Shown: piece after piece, positions 15,900 to 23,256 of the stretch
How positions within the stretch are numbered: the first letter of the stretch is position 1
How the letters are laid out: each line of letters opens with the position of its first letter
Source of the DNA: an uncultured bacterium
GTDB taxonomy: Bacteria; Verrucomicrobiota; Lentisphaeria; Oligosphaerales; Oligosphaeraceae
Direction: 5' to 3'
Assembly: GCA_902776645.1 (NCBI GenBank)
Contig: CACYQT010000023.1
Location: 1-42,412, forward strand
DNA: 42,412 nt
Notes under the pieces: model-generated
What the model saw: only the letters and a program-made list of their open reading frames with translations
Databases searched by the model: none
Told to the model about the DNA's origin: nothing
Program-made: the position numbers and the translations under genes

Positions 15900-17544
15900 T
15901 CTTCAGGCTTTCCGTCACCATCTTTGTCAGCACGGCCTCAGGATCATCCACGATATCCGTGTCCAGCACAAATTCCGTCTGCCCCGTCTTCTGGCTGATT
16001 TGAGGCAGCACAAACTGAAGATTTTTGAAACGCTCTTCGCAGAAACTGCGGACGGTCTTGCCCGCCGTATCGCTCAGTTCGCAAATCCGTTCACGCGCTT
16101 CCTCCGTGAAGCGGACGGTCAGGCCGTACATTTTGCCTAAACGATCCGCGAATTCATCCACCTCCGTCAGATGCTGCTTCAACGCCAGATGGCGGCAGTC
16201 TTTCATCAACTGCGCCAAAGCGGCTTTCGGATCATGCACAAATGCCTCATCCACGGAGAGTTCCGTCACCCCCATGGACGGCAGCTCATATTTGAACTCG
16301 CGGAAAAGACGCTCCAGAACCGTCATCAGGCCGCGAGCTCCCGTCTTCTCTTCATACGCCTTCACGGCGATTTCATGAAGGCCAGACATATCGACGTCCA
16401 AATTGATGCCATATCCTGCAAAATCTTCACGATACTGCGTCAATACGCCGTTTTCGGCCCGCGTCAGAATCTGTTCCAAATCCGACACGCTCAAATCGTC
16501 CAGCGTGACACGCACGGGAAGACGCCCCACGAACTCCGGCTCGAAACCGAAATCGACCAGATCCTTCGTCGTCACCTGCGCCAACAGCTCCGTCGGCTTC
16601 TGCATGTCCGGACGGTCGCCGCCATGGCCGAAACCAATCTGCGCGCTGCCAAGACGGCGGCCGATCTGTTCAGGCAGTTTCGCAAACGCACCGCTGACGA
16701 TGAACAAAATGTGCTTCGTCCGAACGGACATTTTCGGGACGGAACCGCTGCTCTGCAACGACATCATCGCCTGCATCTGCCCCAGCATGTCGTTCTGCCC
16801 CACGGTTTTGACTTCCGTGTCCTCCATCAGTTTCAGCAGGTTGACCTGCACGCCGCGGCCGGACACGTCGCGCTGCATCGTGCTGTCGCCCTTCCCCGCG
16901 ATCTTGTCGATTTCGTCGATATAGACGATGCCGTATTCGGCCAGTTCCGTGTTGCCGTCGGCGACTTTCACCAGATCGCGGACGATGTCCTCCACGTCAT
17001 AGCCGACATAGCCTGTTTCGGAAAACTTTGTCGCATCGGCTTTTACGAACGGAACACCGATCAGTTTGGCGATGCAACGCATCAAATATGTCTTGCCGAC
17101 ACCAGTCGGACCGAGCATCATGATGTTGTGCTTCGCGAAATCATGCTCCGCCAGTTCAGGCTTCTCCAGACAGCGGCGGACATGGTTGTAATGGTCGCAA
17201 ATCGCGACGGACAACACCTTTTTCGCCTCGTCCTGGCTGATGACAAAACGGTCTAGATAATCCTTTATCTCCTTCGGCTTGAAGGAGAAATCACGGATTT
17301 TCCTCAACGTCTCCTCATGATCGTCCTTTTTTGGCGGCTGCTTGCCGCCGTTCGCCTGCGCCCCCATGTTCCCACGCGGCATGTCCATTCGCACGAACTG
17401 GCCGCCCAGCCCCTTCAGAGCGTCCTCCAGTTGGCTTAAGAAATTGGCCCCCAATGGATTATTGCCACCGCCTGGTTGCTGCTCTTTCTGTTCGTTCTCT
17501 TTCTTCGGTTCGTCTGATTCAGCTCTTCCCTTGTCTTCTGTCAT
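15892..17544 (-). CDS. ClpX-like AAA+ unfoldase with atypical N- and C-termini
   Basis: A 550-residue AAA+ protein, about 130 longer than ordinary ClpX. The core shows Walker A GPTGVGKT (about 145-152), the [13 protein letters not shown] segment, Walker [16 protein letters not shown], the ClpX-type [16 protein letters not shown] and an IGFG segment matching the IGF loop that docks on ClpP. The usual N-terminal C4 zinc domain is missing. Residues 1-70 are instead charged and glycine/glutamine-rich (disordered). About 100 residues after the normal end form an extra C-terminal region. A Shine-Dalgarno (GGAG) precedes the ATG. It probably unfolds proteins for ClpP in the cytoplasm; adaptor or substrate choice should differ from classical ClpX. 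No clpP is nearby. Confidence 0.82.
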   Translation of the reverse strand: MTEDKGRAESDEPKKENEQKEQQPGGGNNPLGANFLSQLEDALKGLGGQFVRMDMPRGNMGAQANGGKQPPKKDDHEETLRKIRDFSFKPKEIKDYLDRFVISQDEAKKVLSVAICDHYNHVRRCLEKPELAEHDFAKHNIMMLGPTGVGKTYLMRCIAKLIGVPFVKADATKFSETGYVGYDVEDIVRDLVKVADGNTELAEYGIVYIDEIDKIAGKGDSTMQRDVSGRGVQVNLLKLMEDTEVKTVGQNDMLGQMQAMMSLQSSGSVPKMSVRTKHILFIVSGAFAKLPEQIGRRLGSAQIGFGHGGDRPDMQKPTELLAQVTTKDLVDFGFEPEFVGRLPVRVTLDDLSVSDLEQILTRAENGVLTQYREDFAGYGINLDVDMSGLHEIAVKAYEEKTGARGLMTVLERLFREFKYELPSMGVTELSVDEAFVHDPKAALAQLMKDCRHLALKQHLTEVDEFADRLGKMYGLTVRFTEEARERICELSDTAGKTVRSFCEERFKNLQFVLPQISQKTGQTEFVLDTDIVDDPEAVLTKMVTESLKNA

Positions 17545-17640
17545 TACCCAATCTCCACTTTTGATATTTTACATTCGTTCATGTTCTTACCAAAAACAAC
17601 GCGAAGCGTATAGCCTTGCGCCGAAGGCGATCTGTCTTTT

Positions 17641-17682
17641 GCTTTAAGCTTTAGGCTTTAGGCTTTTAGCTTCTTTTTAGCT
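17641..17682. repeat. Period-7 GCTTTAG array
   Basis: Units GCTTTAA, GCTTTAG, GCTTTAG, GCTTTTA and GCTTCTT follow each other at exactly 7 bp, then degrade into TTTAGCT. The array overlaps the end of the minus-strand gene to its right: the stop codon (17668-17666) and the last few codons (Lys-Arg-Ser) are repeat sequence. Confidence 0.85.
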
Positions 17683-18361
17683 GCATGTACAATCCATAGA
17701 AACGGTCTTCATACTGCTCGAACAGCCCGTAGTCACGCAATTTCCGCCCCAGATCCTCCGCCTTCGACAACGTGTCGCAATTGTCGAAATCCGCGTCGAT
17801 CTCCATCCGCACGGCGACGGGCACGCCATGGTCCAGCCCCAACAGGCCGTCGCGAGTCATGTCCCGCACATTGCCGGGCGCCGACTGTTTGACCAACGCG
17901 TTGATGAACGTCATCAACGACACCTCCCAATAGCGGTCCAGCCCGATGATGACGCCTCGGACGTCGTTCATGTCGTCCTGCGCCACGCGGGCCAGCTGGT
18001 CCGCGACATCCGCCACCGTTCCGCCCACGACCTCCTCGCTGTACTCCTGTTTCATGAAGCACAGGCCGTATTGGAGGATCCGCAGGTTGTCCTGACGGCT
18101 CAGGATGTGGTCAAAATAACTCTGCGCCTCATCACCGAAATTCTCCAGCATCTGCTGGCGGAAATAGTGCGGCGTCAGCACGAGCGGCCTCGCGGACTTC
18201 ACAAGCCCCGTGCGCAGCCGCACGTGGCCGTCGTCGTCCTCCATGCTTGACACGACGTTGTATGTGACGCGCGTCTCGCCGAACGTCTCCAACAGTTTCC
18301 GCGGCATGTAGACGATCTGCGTCGTCCGCGCCGCATACCATATTTCATTGTAGGATGGCAT
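17666..18361 (-). CDS. Conserved-looking cytoplasmic protein of unknown function
   Basis: A 231-residue soluble protein without signal peptide or membrane segment. I do not recognise a named domain. It has a beta-rich N-terminus (IWYAARTTQIVYMPRKLLETFGETRVTYNVVSSMED) and an alpha-helical middle containing ENFGDEAQ and QYGLCFMKQEYSEEVVGGT. A region near 130-160 (VRGVIIGLDRYWEVSLMTFINAL) has alternating hydrophobic residues. Sequence conservation of this type suggests a housekeeping function. It lies 121 bp upstream of the ClpX-like gene on the same strand, which may hint at a link with proteolysis. No strong ribosome site precedes the ATG. Its C-terminal residues and stop derive from a heptamer array. 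Confidence 0.6.
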   Translation of the reverse strand: MPSYNEIWYAARTTQIVYMPRKLLETFGETRVTYNVVSSMEDDDGHVRLRTGLVKSARPLVLTPHYFRQQMLENFGDEAQSYFDHILSRQDNLRILQYGLCFMKQEYSEEVVGGTVADVADQLARVAQDDMNDVRGVIIGLDRYWEVSLMTFINALVKQSAPGNVRDMTRDGLLGLDHGVPVAVRMEIDADFDNCDTLSKAEDLGRKLRDYGLFEQYEDRFYGLYMQLKRS

Positions 18362-18498
18362 GTTTTGTCTCGTCCGCTGTCATGTTTTCCAACGCGGCGC
18401 GTCCGTTTTTTGCCGGCCGCTCCGCGACTGTCTCGAAAATCGGCCTTTCCGTATTTGCCGTTTTGGATTCTTCACGCTAAATTTTATGACTCAACAAA

Positions 18499-18521
18499 AG
18501 GCGAATTGTTCCAATTCGCCT
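18499..18521. promoter_or_regulatory. Perfect 10-bp inverted repeat, operator- or attenuator-like
   Basis: AGGCGAATTG-TTC-CAATTCGCCT is a perfect 10-bp inverted repeat in the divergent region between the unknown gene (17666-18361) and the PilT-like gene. A second GCGAAT-type inverted repeat lies 25 bp downstream. On the minus strand a TTTTG follows, but no minus-strand gene lies upstream to be terminated, so an operator or leader hairpin is more likely. Confidence 0.5.
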
Positions 18522-18545
18522 CAAGGTTCCGTATTTGCAAGCTGG

Positions 18546-18565
18546 ATTCGCTCCAATCTGCGAAT
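18546..18565. promoter_or_regulatory. Second GCGAAT-type inverted repeat
   Basis: ATTCGC-N8-GCGAAT repeats the half-site seen in the element at 18499-18521, in inverted form with a wider spacer. It sits 40 bp before the PilT-like start codon, next to an AT-rich TTAATATAT stretch that could be a -10 region. Confidence 0.4.
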
Positions 18566-18605
18566 GATTTGTTAATATATCATCCATCTCCATCATTTTC
18601 ACGTT

Positions 18606-20273
18606 ATGAATTATCAAGCCATCCCAAAAGATGTCGATTGGTTCTGCTATCATCTGGCGACCGACAAGCTCCTGACGAAGGAGCAGTGCATCACCGCCAT
18701 CGAGGCCATCGAAAAATCGAAGCAGGCCGTCTCGCTCAGACTGCTGAAACTGGTCATCCTCCAGAACAAACTCTGCCAGGACGCCGCCAAGCTGGACGTG
18801 CTCAGCTCCATGTCCACGGCGGAGGCCGCCAACGGCAGGCCGCCGCACAGCGTGCTGAATCCGAATCCCCCTATGGCGCAACCTGTTGCGCCGCCGCCCG
18901 CGCCGTCGGACGTCGCGCCGCTGAAACCGCGCACGGCCACCGCCGCCGCGGCGATTTCCATGGCGGCCGCCGCGGCCGCCGCCCCTTCTTCGGCCCAGCC
19001 CGCCAGACAGCCTGAAATCAAACAAACGCCGGAAGAGAAAATCGCCTGGCTGAAGGGATGGCCCGTCCTCAACAAGGCTGCGGAAATGGATCGCGACTCC
19101 GCCCGGAAAATGCTGGATGACTTCCTCCACAAGGCCCGCGAAAACAAATGCAGCGACGTCCATATCTCCGCCGGCGCCTATCCCTTCGTCCGCCGCTACA
19201 AGGAGATCTATCTCGTGCCAGACCAGGAGGTCCTCTCCAGAAAAGCCGCCGAAAATCTCAACTACGCCCCCCTCACGGATGAACAACGCGCGATTTTCGA
19301 CGAACACCACGACCTCGACTACAGCTACAACATCAAGGAGGACGACCGCTACCGTACGAACCTCCTCCTCCACAGGCTCGGCATCGAAGCCTCCTACCGC
19401 ATCATCAAGAACACCATCACCCCCATCAACCAGCTCGGTTTCAAACAACCAGAAGTCATTGAAAAACTGACGACTTACGGGCAGGGCTTGATCCTTGTCA
19501 CTGGCCCGGCCGGCTCCGGTAAATCCACGACGATGTCCGCCTTGGCGGAATTCATCAACGAACACCGCCACGACCATATCATCACCGTCGAGGACCCGAT
19601 CGAAGTCGTCTACCAGCCAAAAGGCTGCAACATCACGCAACGCGAACTGAACAACCACACGCGCTCCTTCCAGAACGCCCTGCGCGCCGCCCTGCGTGAA
19701 GATCCGGACGTCATCATCATCGGTGAAATGCGTGACTTGGAGACCATCGAAATGGCCATCCATTCCTCCGAAACAGGCCATCTCGTCATCGGCACCCTCC
19801 ACACGTCCTCCGCGGCCGAAACCATGAACCGCCTGCTCGACGTCTTCCCCCACGGCCAGCAGGCCCAGATCCGCGCCATGGTCGCCGAATCACTCAAAGG
19901 CGTCATCTGCCAGCAGCTCCTCCCGAACAAAAACGGCGACGGCGTCGTTCTCGCCTACGAAATCATGCTCGGCACGCTCGCCGTCTCCAATCTCATCCGC
20001 GAAGGAAAGACCTTCCAGATCGAATCCACCATCCAGACCAGCAAGAACATCGGCATGGTCACCATGGAGCAGAGCCATTTCGATCTCTACATGGAAGGGA
20101 AACGCTCCTATGACCAGACGCTTCCGTTCATCCATACGCCGGATCTGAAACGCCAGATGCAGATGCGGGAGGCCCAGAAGCTCAACGGCGGCATGCCCAT
20201 GCCGCCGCAGGCCGCCGCGCCGTCGCCGCAACCGCTGCAACAGGACCCGCCCAAAAAGCGCAGCTGGTTCTAA
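18606..20273 (+). CDS. PilT-like type IV pilus ATPase with N-terminal extension and Ala/Pro linker
   Basis: A 555-residue protein. An extra helical N-terminal domain (1-65) is joined by a Pro/Ala-rich linker (about 85-145, including a run of eight alanines) to a PilT-type core (about 165-520). The core shows SDVHISAGAYP, Walker A GPAGSGKST (about 300-308), the Asp box HIITVEDPIE, Walker B DVIIIGEMRDLET and the His box IGTLHTSSAAE. It ends in a Pro/Gln-rich tail. These hexameric ATPases power pilus retraction; PilU-type accessory motors also belong here. The adjacent second PilT suggests a PilT/PilU-like pair. No pilin or PilB gene is immediately adjacent. Confidence 0.88.
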   Translation: MNYQAIPKDVDWFCYHLATDKLLTKEQCITAIEAIEKSKQAVSLRLLKLVILQNKLCQDAAKLDVLSSMSTAEAANGRPPHSVLNPNPPMAQPVAPPPAPSDVAPLKPRTATAAAAISMAAAAAAAPSSAQPARQPEIKQTPEEKIAWLKGWPVLNKAAEMDRDSARKMLDDFLHKARENKCSDVHISAGAYPFVRRYKEIYLVPDQEVLSRKAAENLNYAPLTDEQRAIFDEHHDLDYSYNIKEDDRYRTNLLLHRLGIEASYRIIKNTITPINQLGFKQPEVIEKLTTYGQGLILVTGPAGSGKSTTMSALAEFINEHRHDHIITVEDPIEVVYQPKGCNITQRELNNHTRSFQNALRAALREDPDVIIIGEMRDLETIEMAIHSSETGHLVIGTLHTSSAAETMNRLLDVFPHGQQAQIRAMVAESLKGVICQQLLPNKNGDGVVLAYEIMLGTLAVSNLIREGKTFQIESTIQTSKNIGMVTMEQSHFDLYMEGKRSYDQTLPFIHTPDLKRQMQMREAQKLNGGMPMPPQAAAPSPQPLQQDPPKKRSWF

Positions 20274-20312
20274 CCGCCATTCCCACCGCCTCATAACAAA
20301 GGATTTATCAAT

Positions 20313-21398
20313 ATGCCAAAAATCGACGCATTCCTCAGAACCATGATCGAAAAGGGCGGCTCGGACTTGCACCTCTGCTCCTGCATGAAGCCCAAAATCC
20401 GCGTCCACGGCCAGTTGCAGCCGTTGGACGTTCCGGAAATCTCCCCCGCCGAAATGAAGGACATCCTCTACGAAATCGCCGCCCCAGTGAAAAAGTGGGA
20501 CTGGTTCGTCAAGAACAAAGACCAGGACTTCGCTTATGAAATCGAAGGACTTGCGCGTTTCCGTGTCAATTACATGTACAACCATTTCGGACCGGGCGCC
20601 GTCCTCCGTGTCATTCCGACGCGCATCATGACCATCGACGAAATGAAGCTGCCCGGAATCCTCCGCGAAGTCTGCGACTATCCCGCCGGCCTCGTGCTCG
20701 TCACAGGACCGACCGGATCCGGCAAATCCACCACGCTCGCTGCCATGATGGACTACATCAACGACACGAAGAGCAAGCATATCATCACCATTGAGGACCC
20801 GATCGAATTCGTCCATCCGAACAAGAAGTCCGTCATCGTCCAACGCGAAGTCGGAGCGGACACGGAAGCTTTCGGCATCGCCCTCCGCGGCGCCATCCGC
20901 GCGGATCCGGACATCATTCTCGTCGGCGAAATGCGCGATCTGGAGACGATGAATCTCGCCTTGACCTGCGCCACCATGGGCATGCTCGTCTTCGCGACGC
21001 TCCATACGAACAACGCCCCGAAGACCGTCGACCGTATCATCGACACCTTCCCCGCCGAACAGCAGCCGCAGATCCGCGCCATGCTCGCGCAGTCCCTCAC
21101 GGCCGTCATCTCCCAGCTGCTCTGCCGCACGAAGGACGGCAAAGGCCGCGTCGCCGCGCATGAAATCCTCCTGAAGCATGACGCCCTTCCCGCCACCATC
21201 CGCGAAGGCGCCATCGCCAACATCCGCTCCATCATCGAGCAGTCGGCGGGCCGCGGCATGAAGACGATGGATTCCGACCTCATGCGTCTCTACAAGACTG
21301 GCGTCATCTCGGCCTCCGAAGCCTTCATGAAAGCCACGAACAAACAGGATTTCGAACCCTTCCTCACGCAGGAGGACATGCAGGCCATCCATTCGTAA
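20313..21398 (+). CDS. pilT: Type IV pilus retraction ATPase PilT
   Basis: A 361-residue protein of standard PilT length. It begins with the conserved GGSDLHLCSCMKPKIRVHG PAS-like domain. The ATPase domain follows with Walker A GPTGSGKST (about 133-141), Asp box HIITIEDPIEF, Walker B DIILVGEMRDLET and His box FATLHTNNAPKTVDRIIDTFP. The C-terminal AIRNLIREG-type segment appears as ATIREGAIANI. Hexamers at the inner membrane pull pilin subunits out of the fibre. It starts 39 bp after the PilT-like gene with a clear AAAGGA, so both are probably one operon. Its stop codon lies in a hairpin. Confidence 0.93.
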   Translation: MPKIDAFLRTMIEKGGSDLHLCSCMKPKIRVHGQLQPLDVPEISPAEMKDILYEIAAPVKKWDWFVKNKDQDFAYEIEGLARFRVNYMYNHFGPGAVLRVIPTRIMTIDEMKLPGILREVCDYPAGLVLVTGPTGSGKSTTLAAMMDYINDTKSKHIITIEDPIEFVHPNKKSVIVQREVGADTEAFGIALRGAIRADPDIILVGEMRDLETMNLALTCATMGMLVFATLHTNNAPKTVDRIIDTFPAEQQPQIRAMLAQSLTAVISQLLCRTKDGKGRVAAHEILLKHDALPATIREGAIANIRSIIEQSAGRGMKTMDSDLMRLYKTGVISASEAFMKATNKQDFEPFLTQEDMQAIHS

Positions 21399-21420
21399 GC
21401 CGCCTTTGGCGGCGCTTACG
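21394..21420 (+). terminator. Hairpin spanning the pilT stop codon
   Basis: CGTAAGC...GCTTACG encloses CGCC-TTTG-GGCG-type inner pairing, giving an 11-bp stem with a two-base bulge and a short T-rich loop. The left arm contains the pilT stop TAA. There is no T-run, so termination efficiency is doubtful. Confidence 0.4.
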
Positions 21421-21448
21421 GTCTACGGCTCAAGGCTCAAGGCCTCTT
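21414..21448. repeat. Period-7 array after pilT
   Basis: Units GCTTACG, GTCTACG, GCTCAAG, GCTCAAG and GCCTCTT follow at exact 7-bp steps. The first unit is also the right arm of the pilT hairpin, suggesting that the array and the hairpin share an origin. A period-9 array follows at once. Confidence 0.75.
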
Positions 21449-21466
21449 TTGCAAATGGTTGCTTCC

Positions 21467-21503
21467 TTCGCTTTCGTCCTTTCAGTCCCTTCTGTCGCTT
21501 ACA
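21467..21503. repeat. Period-9 array before the first glycosyltransferase
   Basis: GTC occurs at 21476, 21485 and 21494, 9 bp apart, in units such as GTCCCTTCT, with a degenerate unit before them. The array ends at the start ATG (21504). No Shine-Dalgarno is visible. Confidence 0.75.
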
Positions 21504-22652
21504 ATGCCATCCCCGCCTCCACGCAACATCCTGTTCTGCCTGGACTACTACCACCCCCATCTCGGCGGGGCGGAAGTCCTCTTCACGGGTCTAGCCGAAG
21601 GCCTTGCCCGTGCGGGCTTCCATGTGCGGGTCCTTACGCAGAAAGTCCCCGGAACGCTGGAGTACGAAGTCCGCAACGGCGTGGAAATCAATCGGATATC
21701 GTCCTTTGGCAGCCGTTATGTTTTTACGTTCAAGGCCATTCCGAAACTCCTGCGGCTTGCGGAATCGGCGGACATCATCCACGCCACGACATTCGCCTCC
21801 ACGCTTCCCGCATGGTTCGTCGCCAAAATCACGAAAATTCCCCTCGTGCTGACCGTCCATGAAGTATGGGTCGGCCTGTGGAAGCAGGTCTCGGACGCGG
21901 GAAGCCTCTCGAATTTCATCAACGACAAGATCGAACGGTTTGTCTACTGGCTTGATTACCAGAATTATGTCGCCGTCTCCAACTCCACGGCCCGAGCCTT
22001 GCTGAAGCTCGGCGTCCCGCAGTCGAAAGTCCATGTCATCCACAACGGACTGGACTACGATTTCTGGTCGCCGCAAGGCCACGACCGCAATGCAAGACGC
22101 GCGAGCCTTAACTTGCAAGACCATTTCACATTCTTCTTCTCCGGCCGGCCAGGTTGCTCAAAAGGCCTTCCCGTGCTGTTGCGGGCCTTCGCGGAAATCC
22201 ACAAGACACATCCGGACATCCGCCTGCTGGCTCTCGTCAGCCGCGCGAAAGCCGTCCGAAAAGGCTTGCAGGAAGCGGAGAAATTGATCGAGATGTTGCA
22301 TCTGCAGGATGCCGTCATTCTCCATGAACCTGTTCCGCCGGAAGAACTTCCGGATTACGTTTACTGCGCGGACACAGTCGTCGTCCCGTCGTTGTCCGAA
22401 GGCTTTGGCTTCGCCGCCGCCGAAGCCTGCGCGATGCACCGCCCCGTGATCGTCACGGACAACGCTTCGCTTCCGGAAGTCGTTTCCGGAAAGGTTCTTA
22501 CCGTTCCTCCAAATCATGTCGACGCCTTGGCATACGCCATGGAACGCGCTTTGCAGGACGATTTCCAGATCATCCCCGAAAAGCGCTTTCTTGTCTCCGC
22601 CAATCTGGAAAAGCACATCGCCCTTTACAATAGTATATTAACTCATCCCTAA
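21504..22652 (+). CDS. GT4 family glycosyltransferase (LPS/envelope glycan)
   Basis: A 382-residue GT-B fold enzyme. The N-terminal Rossmann half opens with ILFCLDYYHPHLGGAEVL, the usual glycine-rich acceptor loop of GT4 enzymes. The C-terminal half contains the donor-binding VIHNGLDYDFW, PSLSEGFGFAAAEACAMHRPVI and ASLPEVV segments, including the EX7E-type acidic pair. It probably transfers an activated sugar to a lipid-linked or LPS-core acceptor at the inner membrane. The frame is open upstream to a TTG at 21459, but those codons are the 9-mer repeat, so I chose the ATG at 21504. It heads a four-gene LPS-type cluster. Confidence 0.87.
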   Translation: MPSPPPRNILFCLDYYHPHLGGAEVLFTGLAEGLARAGFHVRVLTQKVPGTLEYEVRNGVEINRISSFGSRYVFTFKAIPKLLRLAESADIIHATTFASTLPAWFVAKITKIPLVLTVHEVWVGLWKQVSDAGSLSNFINDKIERFVYWLDYQNYVAVSNSTARALLKLGVPQSKVHVIHNGLDYDFWSPQGHDRNARRASLNLQDHFTFFFSGRPGCSKGLPVLLRAFAEIHKTHPDIRLLALVSRAKAVRKGLQEAEKLIEMLHLQDAVILHEPVPPEELPDYVYCADTVVVPSLSEGFGFAAAEACAMHRPVIVTDNASLPEVVSGKVLTVPPNHVDALAYAMERALQDDFQIIPEKRFLVSANLEKHIALYNSILTHP

Positions 22653-22656
22653 AATA

Positions 22657-22682
22657 GTCCCTTCCGTCCCTTCCGTCCCTTT
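22657..22682. repeat. Period-9 array before gmhB
   Basis: GTC occurs at 22657, 22666 and 22675 in perfect GTCCCTTCC-type units, filling the 30-bp gap between the glycosyltransferase stop and the gmhB ATG. The DNA is pyrimidine-rich, so no Shine-Dalgarno can be present. Confidence 0.85.
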
Positions 22683-23210
22683 ATGAACAAGAATTATATT
22701 TTCATAGACCGCGATGACACGCTGATCATCGACAAGGAATACCTCTCCGATCCCGCCGGAGTCGAATTTCCAAAAGGCTCCATCGCCGGCCTGAAACGGC
22801 TCCGCGACGCAGGCTACGGCATCATTCTCATCACGAACCAGTCCGGCATCGGCCGCGGCTATTTCACGGAAGACGATCTAGCGGCGGTCCATCGTCGTTT
22901 AAAGGAACTCCTTGCCAATGAAGGACTTGAACTTGCGGCTATCTATTACTGCCCACACGCTCCCGATGCCAACTGCGACTGCCGCAAGCCCAAGACAGGC
23001 ATGCTGAAAGCCGCCTGCAAAGATTTCGATATCGATCTGAAAAACACCGCCATGTTCGGTGACGGCAAGGCTGATATCCAACTCGCCAAGAATTTCGGCA
23101 TCACCGCCATCCAGATTACCAACGGCAAAAAAGGCCCGCTGCCGGACGCGGATTTCGTCGCCGAAACGCTAGACGACGCCGTCGTCTGGTTCCTGCAACA
23201 ACACCCATAG
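22683..23210 (+). CDS. gmhB: D-glycero-D-manno-heptose-1,7-bisphosphate 7-phosphatase (HAD family)
   Basis: A 175-residue HAD-superfamily phosphatase of GmhB length. The first motif is DRDDTL (Asp nucleophile and acid at positions 9 and 11; most relatives have DRDGT). TNQSGIGRGY is motif 2. The zinc-binding insert CPHAPDANCDC has the expected Cys-X-His...Cys-X-Cys spacing. GDGKADIQLAKNFGI is motif 4. It removes the 7-phosphate from heptose 1,7-bisphosphate during ADP-heptose synthesis for the LPS inner core. The GT9 heptosyltransferase-like gene next door agrees with that role. The histidinol-phosphatase branch is a possible alternative but fits the context less well. Confidence 0.88.
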   Translation: MNKNYIFIDRDDTLIIDKEYLSDPAGVEFPKGSIAGLKRLRDAGYGIILITNQSGIGRGYFTEDDLAAVHRRLKELLANEGLELAAIYYCPHAPDANCDCRKPKTGMLKAACKDFDIDLKNTAMFGDGKADIQLAKNFGITAIQITNGKKGPLPDADFVAETLDDAVVWFLQQHP

Positions 23211-23215
23211 CGCCT

Positions 23216-23256
23216 ATCCCTGTCCCTTTCATCCTTTTCGTCCCTTATGTCCCTTT
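23216..23256. repeat. Period-9 array containing the GT9 start codon
   Basis: GTC/ATC occurs at 23222, 23231, 23240 and 23249, exactly 9 bp apart. The ATG of the GT9 gene (23247) spans the junction of two units (...CCTTAT|GTCCC...), so the repeat itself supplies the start codon and the first codons (Met-Ser-Leu). Confidence 0.85.

Noticed and set aside
18477..21392. Two long minus-strand open frames (458 and 500 codons) opposite the PilT genes
   Set aside because: Low-complexity Gly/Arg/Val-rich translations opposite clear ATPases; no start signals or domains.
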